NCBI RefSeq assembly: GCF_003149145.1
Contig: NZ_QGDQ01000025.1
Location: forward strand, 1-64,000
DNA: 64,000 nucleotides
Direction: 5' to 3'
Origin: Quadrisphaera granulorum
GTDB lineage: Bacteria; Actinomycetota; Actinomycetes; Actinomycetales; Quadrisphaeraceae
Shown here: piece after piece, positions 25,045 to 33,468 of the stretch
Layout: every line of letters begins with the position of its first letter
Numbering within the stretch: position 1 is the first letter of the stretch
Translations under genes and position numbers: made by a program
The notes under the pieces: model-generated
Told to the model about the DNA's origin: nothing
The model's database searches: none
What the model saw: only the letters and a program-made list of their open reading frames with translations

Positions 25045-26840
25045 GCCGACTCCTCCCCGCGCGAGGCGCGCTCGGCAGCGGTCGCGGTCTCGTCCACGGT
25101 GCCGTCGGCGGCCACCACCACGCCGTAGTCGCGGAGCGCCGCGCTCACGGAGACGAACTCGTTGCGCACGTCCCGGCCGACGGCGGCGGGGTCGCGCAGC
25201 AGCGGGTCGCCATAGCCGCCGCCCCCACCGGTGGCGTTGACGAGCACGTCCCCGGCCTGCAGATGGTTGTAGGACCCGCCCTGCACGACCTCGCGCTCGG
25301 TGCCGGGGTTGAGCACCACCTGGTTGTTGGTGCCTGGCAGCCCACCGAGCACGGGCCACGGCTTGGTCTTCGTCTTGTAGACCAGGCAGATGCCCGTGGA
25401 GGGCCCGGTGAACCGGTAGGTGCGGGCCACGCCCACCCCGCCGCGGTGCCGGCCGGCGCCGCCGGTGTCGGGCCGGTAGCCGTAGGAGTCGATGACCATC
25501 GACGACTTCGTCTCCAATACCTCGACGGGGTTGTTGCGGCACCCGGGCTCGGACAGGTGCATGATCCCGTCCTCTCCGTCGCCGCCGGCGTGCCCGCCGA
25601 ACCCGACGGCTTCGTTGGTGGCCTCCAGCCAGGGCTCGCCGGTGCGCGGGTGCGTCCCCAGGCCCATCATCGAGCAGACGTCTCCGCCGGAGGAAGCGGG
25701 CACCCGGTCGGGCATGCCCTGGGCGAGGGCCTTGAGGACCACCTCGCCGCCGATGAGCGCTGTCCACAGCGTGAACGTGGGCATCGGGTGCACGGCGTGC
25801 ATCACCGATCCCGGCTCCGTGACGATGCGCATCGGGGCGAAGTTGCCCGCCACCACGGGCGTGTCCGGCGTCGTCATCGCCTTGAAGATCAGTGAGCAGA
25901 ACGCCTCGGTCTGCCCCACGGGGAGGTTGATGGGGCCGCGCACCCCGGTCTCCGAGCCGGACCAGTCGATGACGAACTCGTCGTCGGTGATGGTCACCGT
26001 GCAGTTCATCTTCACGAGTCGGTCGAGGTCGACGCCGTCGTTGTCGACGAAGTCGTGCGCGGTCCACGTGCCCTTCGGCAGCTGTGCCAGCGCCAGGCGG
26101 GCGAGCTTCTCGCCGTGGGCGTTGATGGCCTCCATGGCCGAGCTGACCGTGCCCAGACCGTACTTGGCGACGAGCTCCTGCATCCGCCGGCGGCCCGTGA
26201 CGCAGGCCGAGACCTGCGCCTGGATGTCGCCGATGGTCCGCTCGGGCATGCGGGAGTTGAACCGGATGATGTTGAAGACGTCGTCGTTCTGGCGTCCTCC
26301 CACGTACAGCCGCGTGGCGGGGAAGAAGATCCCCTCCTGCGAGGCGTCAGTGGAGTCGAGCACGTAGCCGGGGTCCTTCTGCTTGAGGTCCAGCACATGG
26401 ATGCGGCACGAGGCGAAGCCCACGAGCTGCTGCACGCCGTGCTCGTCGTCGGCGTGGATCGGAGCGAAGACCAGCGGGTCGAGGGTGTGCGCGCTCGACC
26501 AGTACGGGTAGTTGAGGATGAAGACGTCGCCGGGAGCCATCGTGTCGGCACCGAGGAACTGCACCGCCCGCTTGATGCCGTGGTCGTTGCCGCGCGTGAA
26601 GACGGCGATGCCGGGGGCATCGGCGACGACGTCGCCCGCAGCGTCGTGCAGGCCGATGCCGTAGTCGTGGATCTCGTAGACCACCGTGTTGTACGCGGTG
26701 CGGCACAGGTTGCGGGCCATCTCCTCGGCGCTGGCCAGCAGGCCGTGCCGGATGACCTCGACGGTGATGGCGTCGGTGCCGGTCGCGCTGCTCGTGGCAT
26801 TGGGGCTGGGGCTGGGGCTGGGGCTGGTGTTCGTGGTCAT
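25041..26840 (-). CDS. HyuB-1, hydantoinase B/oxoprolinase family
   Basis: A 599-residue HyuB subunit. Typical features are DAITVEVIRHGLLASAEEMARNLCRTAYN at the start, FTRGNDHGIKRAVQF, the PYWSSAHTLD segment, and the C-terminal GGAGRHRGGVGVARTYRF, VVLNPGTEREV and GGGGGYGDPLLRDP. With HyuA it forms an ATP-dependent cyclic-amide hydrolase (N-methylhydantoinase, 5-oxoprolinase, acetophenone carboxylase family). The ATG at 26840 follows GGAGG by 8 bases. Residues 5-13 are an SP repeat from a 6-bp tandem array. It lies 17 bases after HyuA-1. Substrate unknown. Confidence 0.9.
   Translation of the reverse strand: MTTNTSPSPSPSPNATSSATGTDAITVEVIRHGLLASAEEMARNLCRTAYNTVVYEIHDYGIGLHDAAGDVVADAPGIAVFTRGNDHGIKRAVQFLGADTMAPGDVFILNYPYWSSAHTLDPLVFAPIHADDEHGVQQLVGFASCRIHVLDLKQKDPGYVLDSTDASQEGIFFPATRLYVGGRQNDDVFNIIRFNSRMPERTIGDIQAQVSACVTGRRRMQELVAKYGLGTVSSAMEAINAHGEKLARLALAQLPKGTWTAHDFVDNDGVDLDRLVKMNCTVTITDDEFVIDWSGSETGVRGPINLPVGQTEAFCSLIFKAMTTPDTPVVAGNFAPMRIVTEPGSVMHAVHPMPTFTLWTALIGGEVVLKALAQGMPDRVPASSGGDVCSMMGLGTHPRTGEPWLEATNEAVGFGGHAGGDGEDGIMHLSEPGCRNNPVEVLETKSSMVIDSYGYRPDTGGAGRHRGGVGVARTYRFTGPSTGICLVYKTKTKPWPVLGGLPGTNNQVVLNPGTEREVVQGGSYNHLQAGDVLVNATGGGGGYGDPLLRDPAAVGRDVRNEFVSVSAALRDYGVVVAADGTVDETATAAERASRGEESA
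26802..26825. repeat. 6-bp tandem repeat x4 at the HyuB-1 N-terminus
   Basis: GGGGCT repeats four times on the plus strand, encoding alternating Ser-Pro residues just after the start of HyuB-1. In-frame, slippage-prone. Confidence 0.85.
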
Positions 26841-26857
26841 GGGTGTGCCTCCGGGTC

Positions 26858-28942
26858 TCAGCGCTGGCCGACGGTGATGACGAGCTCGCCCAGCGAGCCG
26901 ACGCGCAGCACGTCACCGGCGTGCAGCACGGTGGTGGCGGTGTGCTCGGTGACGACGGCGGGGCCGGCCACCTCGTCGCCCGCGAGCATCTCCTCGCGTG
27001 TGTAGAGGGCGTAGGGCACCGCGGGGGCGTCGTCGTTCACGAAGACCGGCCGCTCGCCTTCGCGCTGCAGGGGACCATCCGCGGCGGTGCGCTCCCGCAG
27101 GCGGGGGAGCTCGGGCTTGTCGACCACGCCGGTGGCGCGCAGCCGCAGCGTCGTGACTTCCACCGGGTCGGTCATGGTGTGGCCGTACTGGCGTTCATGG
27201 AGGGCGGCGAAGTCCGCCGCGACGCGCGCCGCGTCCAGCGGGCCCGCCGCGCCGTCACCGTGCAGGGGCAGGGTGACCGAGTGCTCCTGGCCCGAGTAGC
27301 GCACGTCCAGGCTGCGCGCCATCACCACGGAAGCGGCCGTGAAGCCCTCCTCGGCGAGCGCGGCGCGCGCGTCGTCCTCCATGGTGCGCCACTGCGCGTC
27401 GGCCAGGGCCGGGTCGAGCTCGTCCAGCGCCGCCACCACGGTGCGCGAGGCGTCGTGCTGGACATCGGCCAGCAGCATGCCGAAGGCGCAGAACGCTCCC
27501 TGACCCGGTGGCACGACGACGGTGGGGATACCCAGCTCGACGGCGACGTCGACGGCGACCAGGCCGCCGCCCCCGCCGAAGGACAGCATCGCGAAGTCCT
27601 TCGGGTCGCGCCCCACCTCTACGGTGATGGCACGGACCGCGCCCATGATCTTGGTGGTCGAGATGGCCACCATGCCCCGGCCCAGGGCCGGCACCGACAG
27701 GCCCAACTCGTCGGCGAGGGGCTGTAGGGCCTTGGTGGCCAGGGCCGCATCCAGGCGCAGCGTCCCGCCCAGTGGCGTCTCCGTGCCGAGGTAGCCGATG
27801 GCGAGGGCCGCGTCGGTGAAGGTCGGCCGGTCACCGCCACGCCCGTAGGACGCCGGGCCCGGCACGGCGCCCGCGCTGGCGGGGCCGACCTGCAGCGCCC
27901 CGGCGGCGTCGAGCCAGCCCAGCGAGCCGCCGCCCGCACCGATGGTGTGGATGTACAGCGACGGCGTGTTGATCGGCATCCCCTCGAACTCGGCGCCCTG
28001 GTGCAGCACCGGCTCGCCGTCGAGCACGAGGGAGGCGTCCAGCGAGGTGCCACCCATGTCGATGGTGATGAGGTCGGGCATCCCGAGCGCCTTCGCCAGC
28101 GCCACGGCACCGACGACCCCGCCCGCGGGGCCGGACAGGATGAGGCTCACCGGCTGCTCGCGGGCCGCGGTGGCACTCATCGCGCCACCGCCGGAGCGCG
28201 TCATGAGGAACCGCCCACCGAAGCCGGCGGTGCGGAGCTCGCCCTCCAGCGCACCCAGGTAGCGGCGGACCACGGGCTTGACGTACGCGTCGAGCACGGC
28301 CGTGCTGGTGCGCTCGAACTCGCGGTACTCCCGGCTCAGCTCGTGGGACAGCGTCACCGTCACGCCCGGTGCCAGCTCGGCCAGCACCTCGCGCATCGCC
28401 AGCTCGTGAGCGGGGTTGGCGTAGGAGTGCAGGAAGCACACGGCGACGGCGTCGTAGCCACGCTCGGCGACGGTGCGGGCCACCCGGGCGGCGTCCTCGC
28501 GGTCGAAGGGCGTGACCACCGACCCGTCGTGCCAGGAGCGCTCGGTGACCTCGAAGGTGTCGTACCGCTCGAGCAGCGCCTTCGGCTTGCGGTAGGTGAT
28601 GTCGAAGTTCACGCGCCGGTCGGTGCGCCCCAGCAGGTAGACGTCGCGGAAGCCGCGTGTGCCGACGACGGCGGTGCGAGCCCCGGTGCGAGTGAGCAGC
28701 GCGTTGAGGCCGAGCGTGGTGCCGTGCGTGAAGGTCCGCACCGAGGAGACCTCGCCGCTGGTCGCGGCGAAGCCTGCCATGACGCCCCGGGTGGGGGCGT
28801 CAGGCGTGGTCGGGACCTTCTCGAAGCGCAGCGCCCCGGTCTCGGGGAGCAGCTCGACGACGTCGGTGAAGGTGCCGCCGACGTCGATGGCGACGCGCGC
28901 CGTCCTGTCGGTCCGCTCGCTGGTCTGCTCGCTGGTGCTCAC
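26858..28942 (-). CDS. HyuA-1, hydantoinase A/oxoprolinase family
   Basis: A 694-residue ASKHA-fold ATPase subunit. The phosphate-1 motif AIDVGGTFTDVVEL lies near residue 17, followed by FTHGTTLGLNALL, the SGPAGGVVGA adenosine-side loop and TIDMGGTSLDASLV as phosphate-2. The C-terminal domain ends with VLHAGDVLRVGSLGEL. The GTG start at 28942 follows GAGAGGTGG; the open frame continues upstream but lacks homology. First gene of the minus-strand unit HyuA-HyuB-amidohydrolase. It phosphorylates the amide carbonyl of a cyclic substrate for HyuB to open. Confidence 0.9.
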   Translation of the reverse strand: MSTSEQTSERTDRTARVAIDVGGTFTDVVELLPETGALRFEKVPTTPDAPTRGVMAGFAATSGEVSSVRTFTHGTTLGLNALLTRTGARTAVVGTRGFRDVYLLGRTDRRVNFDITYRKPKALLERYDTFEVTERSWHDGSVVTPFDREDAARVARTVAERGYDAVAVCFLHSYANPAHELAMREVLAELAPGVTVTLSHELSREYREFERTSTAVLDAYVKPVVRRYLGALEGELRTAGFGGRFLMTRSGGGAMSATAAREQPVSLILSGPAGGVVGAVALAKALGMPDLITIDMGGTSLDASLVLDGEPVLHQGAEFEGMPINTPSLYIHTIGAGGGSLGWLDAAGALQVGPASAGAVPGPASYGRGGDRPTFTDAALAIGYLGTETPLGGTLRLDAALATKALQPLADELGLSVPALGRGMVAISTTKIMGAVRAITVEVGRDPKDFAMLSFGGGGGLVAVDVAVELGIPTVVVPPGQGAFCAFGMLLADVQHDASRTVVAALDELDPALADAQWRTMEDDARAALAEEGFTAASVVMARSLDVRYSGQEHSVTLPLHGDGAAGPLDAARVAADFAALHERQYGHTMTDPVEVTTLRLRATGVVDKPELPRLRERTAADGPLQREGERPVFVNDDAPAVPYALYTREEMLAGDEVAGPAVVTEHTATTVLHAGDVLRVGSLGELVITVGQR

Positions 28943-29315
28943 GGGTCCACCTCTCGACGGCGCCGGGGGGCGCCGGGTAGCCGACGGCGCACCCCGGTGC
29001 GCGGGGCGCGATGGAGGGAGGGGCGCTGGTGCGCCGGCAGCGGGGTGGACCGCGCGCTCCGTGCCCCGAGGCGGCGTGGCGCGCTGGCGGGGGCGGGCGT
29101 CTGAGGGACCCGGCCGCTCGGACCGGCCACCGGGCTGCGTCAGCCGGCGGTCGGTCGAGGGTCCGGACGCTGGCACGCTGCCCGGAGCGCTGTCAACCAC
29201 CTCGGCGCGCATGGCCGGCGAGGTACAGCGAACTGCCGCACCGCTGTGCTCTTGGCACACCGGGCCCCGGCGGGCCTGGGTCAGCATTCGCCCACCCCGC
29301 CACAGGAGGACCCCC
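28943..29315. promoter_or_regulatory. Divergent promoter region between HyuA-1 and the ABM/ABC unit
   Basis: A 373-base gap with no convincing gene. GGCGCC-GGGG-GGCGCC (28959-28974) is a short hairpin or operator close to the HyuA-1 start. TTGGCA around 29252 could be a -35 for the plus-strand unit, but no good -10 is visible. Regulators for both directions are not identifiable from sequence. Confidence 0.35.
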
Positions 29316-29633
29316 GTGATCACCAGCGTGCTGCAGCTCAGCGCCCGTCCCGGCAACGAGCAGGCCGTCGACGACCTTTACGCCGACCTCGGCGTCCTGG
29401 ACCGGTCCCGCGCCTTCCCCGGTTGCCGCGGCGCCGTGCTGCTCCGCACGGTGGAGGGGGCTCTGGCCGCCGGGGGCGCCACGCACGTCGTCATCGCCGA
29501 GTGGGACGACGAGGCTGCCTACGCCGCCTGGGTCGCGGACCCCTGGCGCAACGACGTGGGGGCGGCCCTGGCCCCCCTGCTCGATGCAGGCGCCGCCCCC
29601 CGCGCCGGCGCCGTGCTCGCCCCGGTCACCTGA
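29316..29633 (+). CDS. ABM-domain (antibiotic biosynthesis monooxygenase-like) protein
   Basis: A 105-residue ferredoxin-like alpha-beta protein. The pattern TSVLQLSARPGNEQAVDDLYADLGVLDRSRAFPGCRGAVLLR followed by HVVIAEWDDEAAYAAWVADP is that of the ABM/heme-degrading monooxygenase-like fold (only landmarks EWDDEAAYAAW need matching). GTG 29316 has AGGAGGA five bases upstream. The family includes cofactor-free monooxygenases, quinol oxidases and many members of unknown role. It leads a plus-strand unit with a CUT2-type ABC importer, so it probably acts on, or detoxifies, the imported compound. Confidence 0.75.
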   Translation: MITSVLQLSARPGNEQAVDDLYADLGVLDRSRAFPGCRGAVLLRTVEGALAAGGATHVVIAEWDDEAAYAAWVADPWRNDVGAALAPLLDAGAAPRAGAVLAPVT

Positions 29634-29724
29634 CCGCCGCACCACAGCCCCGGCAGCCGCTCCGTCACCCCAGCCCAGCCAGCACCTCAGCCACCCCCAG
29701 CCCGCCAGCCCCCGAGGAGACACC

Positions 29725-30756
29725 GTGAAGCGCACCACCCGCGCCGTCGCCGCCGTGTTCGGCGCCGCCGCGCTCGCCCTTGCCAGCGCCTGTAGCAACC
29801 CCAACGCCGAGGCCGGTGCCTCGTCCACCAGCTCGGCGAGCAGCACCGTCTCCGCCGACCAGCAGCTCCGCGTGGGCTTCTTCGGCTTCGCCAAGGCCAA
29901 CTCCTTCGCCCAGGCAGCCTGGGCGGGCGTGCAGGAGGCAGCGCAGGAGAACAACGCCACTGCCGAGTTCGTCGACTCCAACTTCGACGGCGCCGTCCAG
30001 GTGCAGCAGCTCACGGACGCCGTCACCAGCAAGCGCTTCGACGTGGTGGTCATCCAGGCCAACGACGGCACCGCGATCACGCAGCCGGTCAAGCAGGCGC
30101 TGGCCGCCGGCATCACCGTCGTCGTGGAGTTCACCCCCATCGGGGGTCGTTTCGACACCATCGAACCGCAGGTCGACGGCGTCATCTCCATCGTCGACGC
30201 CCCCACCGCCAACGGGCAGGGCCTGGCGAAGCTGGGCCTGGACGCGTGCAAGCAGCTCGGCAAGCAGCCCTGCCAGGTGGCCTACCTGCAGGGCTTCGAC
30301 AACTACCCCCTCGACGCCGCCCGCACCGAGGCCGCGGTCGCCGCGCTCAAGGCCGGCGGGGCCGACGTCGTCGCCACGCCCATCGGTGGGTACACCCCCG
30401 ACTCGGGCCGCACCGCCATGCAGAACGTGCTGCAGGCGAACCCCGGAGTCAACGTCGTCATCGGCTCCTCACAGGCCATCGAGGGTGCGTCCGCTCTCAC
30501 CGAGGGGCGCACCGACATCCTCTACGTCGGCAACGGCGGCTCCACCCAGGCATACGCCGGCGTCATGGACGGCACCTGGTACGGCACCTACGTCATCCCG
30601 GAGAAGACCGACGGCAAGACGGCTACCGAACTGGGCCTCAAGAAGCACCGAGGTGAGGACGTGCCGGTGGCGACCAACTCGGCTGACCTGACCCCGTTCA
30701 AGGCGCTCGGCACCAAGGAGACCCTCGCGGGCCTCACCGCCGAGTACAGCGACTGA
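29725..30756 (+). CDS. CUT2-type ABC importer, substrate-binding lipoprotein
   Basis: A 343-residue periplasmic-binding-protein-like lipoprotein. The signal peptide ends with the lipobox LASAC, giving acylated C23, followed by a Ser/Thr-rich linker. The body starts LRVGFFGFAKANSFAQAAWAG and has the ribose-binding-protein-like DVVVIQANDGTAI. GTG 29725 follows GAGGAG. The preceding 90-base leader is C-rich and poor in G. It delivers ligand to the ATPase and permease encoded next. Binding proteins of this class take sugars but also nucleosides, purines and autoinducers; the hydantoinase neighbours suggest a non-sugar ligand. Confidence 0.88.
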   Translation: MKRTTRAVAAVFGAAALALASACSNPNAEAGASSTSSASSTVSADQQLRVGFFGFAKANSFAQAAWAGVQEAAQENNATAEFVDSNFDGAVQVQQLTDAVTSKRFDVVVIQANDGTAITQPVKQALAAGITVVVEFTPIGGRFDTIEPQVDGVISIVDAPTANGQGLAKLGLDACKQLGKQPCQVAYLQGFDNYPLDAARTEAAVAALKAGGADVVATPIGGYTPDSGRTAMQNVLQANPGVNVVIGSSQAIEGASALTEGRTDILYVGNGGSTQAYAGVMDGTWYGTYVIPEKTDGKTATELGLKKHRGEDVPVATNSADLTPFKALGTKETLAGLTAEYSD

Positions 30757-30775
30757 CCCGAGGGTCCTGCAGGCA

Positions 30776-30790
30776 GACCGCCCGGCGGTC
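30776..30790 (+). terminator. Intra-operon hairpin after the binding-protein gene
   Basis: GACCGCC-C-GGCGGTC forms a compact stem 20 bases after the stop codon. Such hairpins often raise binding-protein mRNA relative to the transporter genes. Confidence 0.4.
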
Positions 30791-30832
30791 GGGTCCCTCC
30801 TAGGCCCGGCCGCCGGTCGCCACCCACGAGAC

Positions 30833-30868
30833 GACCGACCAGCCGACCGACCAGCCGACCCGCCGGCC
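30833..30868. repeat. 12-bp tandem repeat x3 before the ABC ATPase gene
   Basis: GACCGACCAGCC at 30833 and 30845 plus a degenerate copy at 30857, ending at the ribosome-binding GAGGAG of the next gene. Confidence 0.75.
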
Positions 30869-30884
30869 GACCGAGGAGCAGACC

Positions 30885-32450
30885 GTGACAGAGCGAACAG
30901 CGCCGCACATCAGCGTCCGCGGCGTCGGAAAGAGCTACGGCGGCGTGTCGGTGCTGCGCGGCATCGACCTCGACATCGCACCCGGTGAGGTACACGCCCT
31001 CGTCGGGGAGAACGGGGCGGGCAAGTCGACGCTGCTCAAGGTGCTGGGCGGAGCTGTCCGCGCCGACGCGGGTGAGGTGAGCTTCGACGGCGCGGTCACC
31101 ACCATGACCAGTCCTCGCGACGCGATCGCCCAGGGTGTCAGCCTCATCACCCAGGAGGGTGCGCTGGTGCCGGCGATGACGGTGCTCGACAACGTGGTGC
31201 TGGGCCGCTGGCGCGCCCGCGCCGGGTGGGTTGCCCGCGGCGCCGACCGCGCTGTCTTCGACGCGCTCCTGGAGCGTACGGGTTTCGACATCGACCCCGT
31301 CGCCCGCGTCAAGGACCTGTCGACCGGCGCGCAGCAGCAGGTCGAGGTGCTGCGCGCGTTGGCCCGCGGTGCCCGCGTCATCGCCTTCGACGAGCCGACG
31401 GCGGTGCTCACCGAGCACGAGAAGGCCGGCCTGCTGCAGCTCATGCGCGACCTGGCCGCAGGCGGAACCACCGTGCTGTTGGTCAGCCACTTCCTCGACG
31501 AGGTGCTCGCGGTCGCGGACCGCCTCACCGTGCTGCGCGACGGCGACCTCGTCCACACCGGTGACGCCGCCGAGCAGACCCCCGCGTCGCTGGTGCGGCA
31601 CATGGTCGGGCGGCAGGTCGACGTCCTCTACCCGGCCCCGCCGCCGGTGCCCGACGACGCCCCCGTGCTGCTCGAGGCGGTCGGGCTGTCCCGCAGCACC
31701 GGGCCGCGGCCGGTGCACGACGTGGATCTGCGCGTGCGCGCGGGGGAGGTGCTGGGTATCGCCGGTCTCGTCGGGTCCGGACGCAGCGAGCTGCTGCACC
31801 TGCTCTTCGGTGCGGATGCCGCCACCGCGGGCACCGTCAGCGTCGATGGAACCCCCATCACCAGACCCTCCCCGCGGGCGGCGATGGCCGCCGGTGTCGC
31901 ACTCGTCCCGGAGTCGCGGAAGGAGCAGGGACTGGTGCTGGTCCGCTCCATCGCGGAGAACACTGCACTGGCCTCGCTCACGGCGCGTGCCCGGGCCGGC
32001 TTCGTGCGGCGGCGCTCCGAGCGGACCGCGGTCGAGGGTGTCGGGCGGAGCACGGACGTGCGTGCCGCCGACCCCACCGCCGCGGTCGGTGCCCTGTCGG
32101 GAGGCAACCAGCAGAAGGTGCTCTTCGCGAAGTGGCTGCTGCGCGAGCCGCGCGTGCTGCTGGTGGACGAGCCGACGCGCGGTGTCGATGTGGCCGCCAA
32201 GACCCAGCTTCACCACCTGGTCGTCGATCTCGCCCGCCAGGGGCGCGCCGTCGTCGTCGTGTCCAGCGAGCTCGAGGAAGTCCTCGCGCTGTCCCACCGT
32301 GTGCTGGTGCTCCGGCACGGCCGTGTGGTGGGGGAGTTCGGGCGGGACGCCCCGCGCGAGGCCGTCGTGTCCCTCGCCTTCGGCGACGACGAGCAGCCCG
32401 ACGAGCACCCGGACGAGCAGACCGCACCTGCCGAGAGGACTTCCGCATGA
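30885..32450 (+). CDS. CUT2-type ABC importer, tandem ATP-binding protein
   Basis: A 521-residue protein with two ATPase domains, as in RbsA/MglA. Domain 1 has Walker A GENGAGKST, linker LSTGAQQQVEVLRAL and Walker B VIAFDEPTAVL. Domain 2 has the degenerate Walker A GLVGSGRSE normal for this class, signature LSGGNQQKVLFAKWL and VLLVDEPTRGVD. GTG 30885 follows GAGGAG. The stop overlaps the permease start (ATGA). Energises uptake by the adjoining permease. Confidence 0.93.
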   Translation: MTERTAPHISVRGVGKSYGGVSVLRGIDLDIAPGEVHALVGENGAGKSTLLKVLGGAVRADAGEVSFDGAVTTMTSPRDAIAQGVSLITQEGALVPAMTVLDNVVLGRWRARAGWVARGADRAVFDALLERTGFDIDPVARVKDLSTGAQQQVEVLRALARGARVIAFDEPTAVLTEHEKAGLLQLMRDLAAGGTTVLLVSHFLDEVLAVADRLTVLRDGDLVHTGDAAEQTPASLVRHMVGRQVDVLYPAPPPVPDDAPVLLEAVGLSRSTGPRPVHDVDLRVRAGEVLGIAGLVGSGRSELLHLLFGADAATAGTVSVDGTPITRPSPRAAMAAGVALVPESRKEQGLVLVRSIAENTALASLTARARAGFVRRRSERTAVEGVGRSTDVRAADPTAAVGALSGGNQQKVLFAKWLLREPRVLLVDEPTRGVDVAAKTQLHHLVVDLARQGRAVVVVSSELEEVLALSHRVLVLRHGRVVGEFGRDAPREAVVSLAFGDDEQPDEHPDEQTAPAERTSA

Positions 32451-33442
32451 GCACCAGGACGACGGCCGCACCGACGAGCGCCGCCAGTGCCCGTCCCCGT
32501 TCCCGTCCGGGGGGGAAGGTGCGCGACTACGGGATCCTCGTGGCGCTGGTTGCCATCGTCGTGGCCCTGTCGTTCAGCACCGACACCTTCCTCACCCGGC
32601 AGAACCTCGTGAACCTGCTCGACCAGGCCTCCGTCGTCGGCCTGCTCGCGATCGGCGCGACCATCTGCATCCTCAGCGGCGTCTTCGACCTCACCGCCAG
32701 CGCCACGCTCGCGGTCTCCGCGATCGTCGGCGTCACCGTCGGCCAGCAGGTCGGCGTGGTCGGCGGGTTCGTCGCCGCGGTGGTGGCCGGTGCCGTACTC
32801 GGCATGCTGACCGGCACCATCGTCGTGAAGTCGCGCGTGAACTCGTTCATCGGCACCCTCGCCACCTCGATCATCTACCGTGGCATGGCGGTGGTCATCA
32901 CCGCCGGTGCCATCGCCTACCCGCTCACCGACCAGGCCGAGCAGTTCGGCATGCTCACCTGGCCCTCGGTGTTCGGGCTGACCTCCGCCACCGTGATGTT
33001 CCTCGTGGTGGCCGTCGCGGCCTCGCTGCTGGTCTCCTCGACCACCTTCGGTCGCCGCCTCTACGCGGTCGGCGGCAACGCCGAGGCCGCCCGGCTGTCG
33101 GGCATCCGCACCGACCGCGTGCACATCGCCGCTTTCACCATCAGCGGCGTCTGCGCCGCGCTGGCGGGGCTCATCCTCGCCTCCCGCGCGGGCTCGGCCC
33201 AGTCGAGCATGGCCACGGGGTACGACCTCAACGCCATCGCGGCCGCCGTGATCGGCGGCACGAGCATCCTCGGCGGCGAGGGAGCCGTGTGGCGCGGCGT
33301 GGTGGGCGCGCTGCTCCTGACGCTCATCGGCAACGGTTTCAACCTGCTCGGCTGGGACACGACCTACCTCCAGGTCACCACCGGCGGGCTGATCCTGCTC
33401 GCGGTCACCGTGGACGGCGTCCTGCGCCGCCGCGCCCGGTGA
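32447..33442 (+). CDS. CUT2-type ABC importer, permease
   Basis: A 331-residue inner-membrane permease of the RbsC family with about ten hydrophobic segments. Family landmarks are the NLVNLLDQASVVGLLAIGATICILSGVFDLT region near residue 55 (the substrate path helix pair, with GVFDLT as the key motif) and GIRTDRVHIAAFTISG plus AAAVIGGTSILGGEG near the C-terminus. A single permease gene implies a homodimer. Last gene of the ABM-binding protein-ATPase-permease unit; the next gene starts 26 bases on, so read-through is likely. Confidence 0.92.
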   Translation: MSTRTTAAPTSAASARPRSRPGGKVRDYGILVALVAIVVALSFSTDTFLTRQNLVNLLDQASVVGLLAIGATICILSGVFDLTASATLAVSAIVGVTVGQQVGVVGGFVAAVVAGAVLGMLTGTIVVKSRVNSFIGTLATSIIYRGMAVVITAGAIAYPLTDQAEQFGMLTWPSVFGLTSATVMFLVVAVAASLLVSSTTFGRRLYAVGGNAEAARLSGIRTDRVHIAAFTISGVCAALAGLILASRAGSAQSSMATGYDLNAIAAAVIGGTSILGGEGAVWRGVVGALLLTLIGNGFNLLGWDTTYLQVTTGGLILLAVTVDGVLRRRAR

Positions 33443-33468
33443 CACAGCGGGGCGGCTAGCCTGCGCCG

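Noticed and set aside
23740-26067. Open frame extending amidohydrolase 1 far upstream into HyuB-1
   Set aside because: The extension is low-complexity Arg/His-rich shadow translation; the ATGA overlap at 25041-25044 gives the natural start.
28943-29315. A protein gene in the HyuA-1/ABM gap
   Set aside because: Open frames here are Pro/Arg/Gly-rich, have no ribosome site and no recognisable motif.
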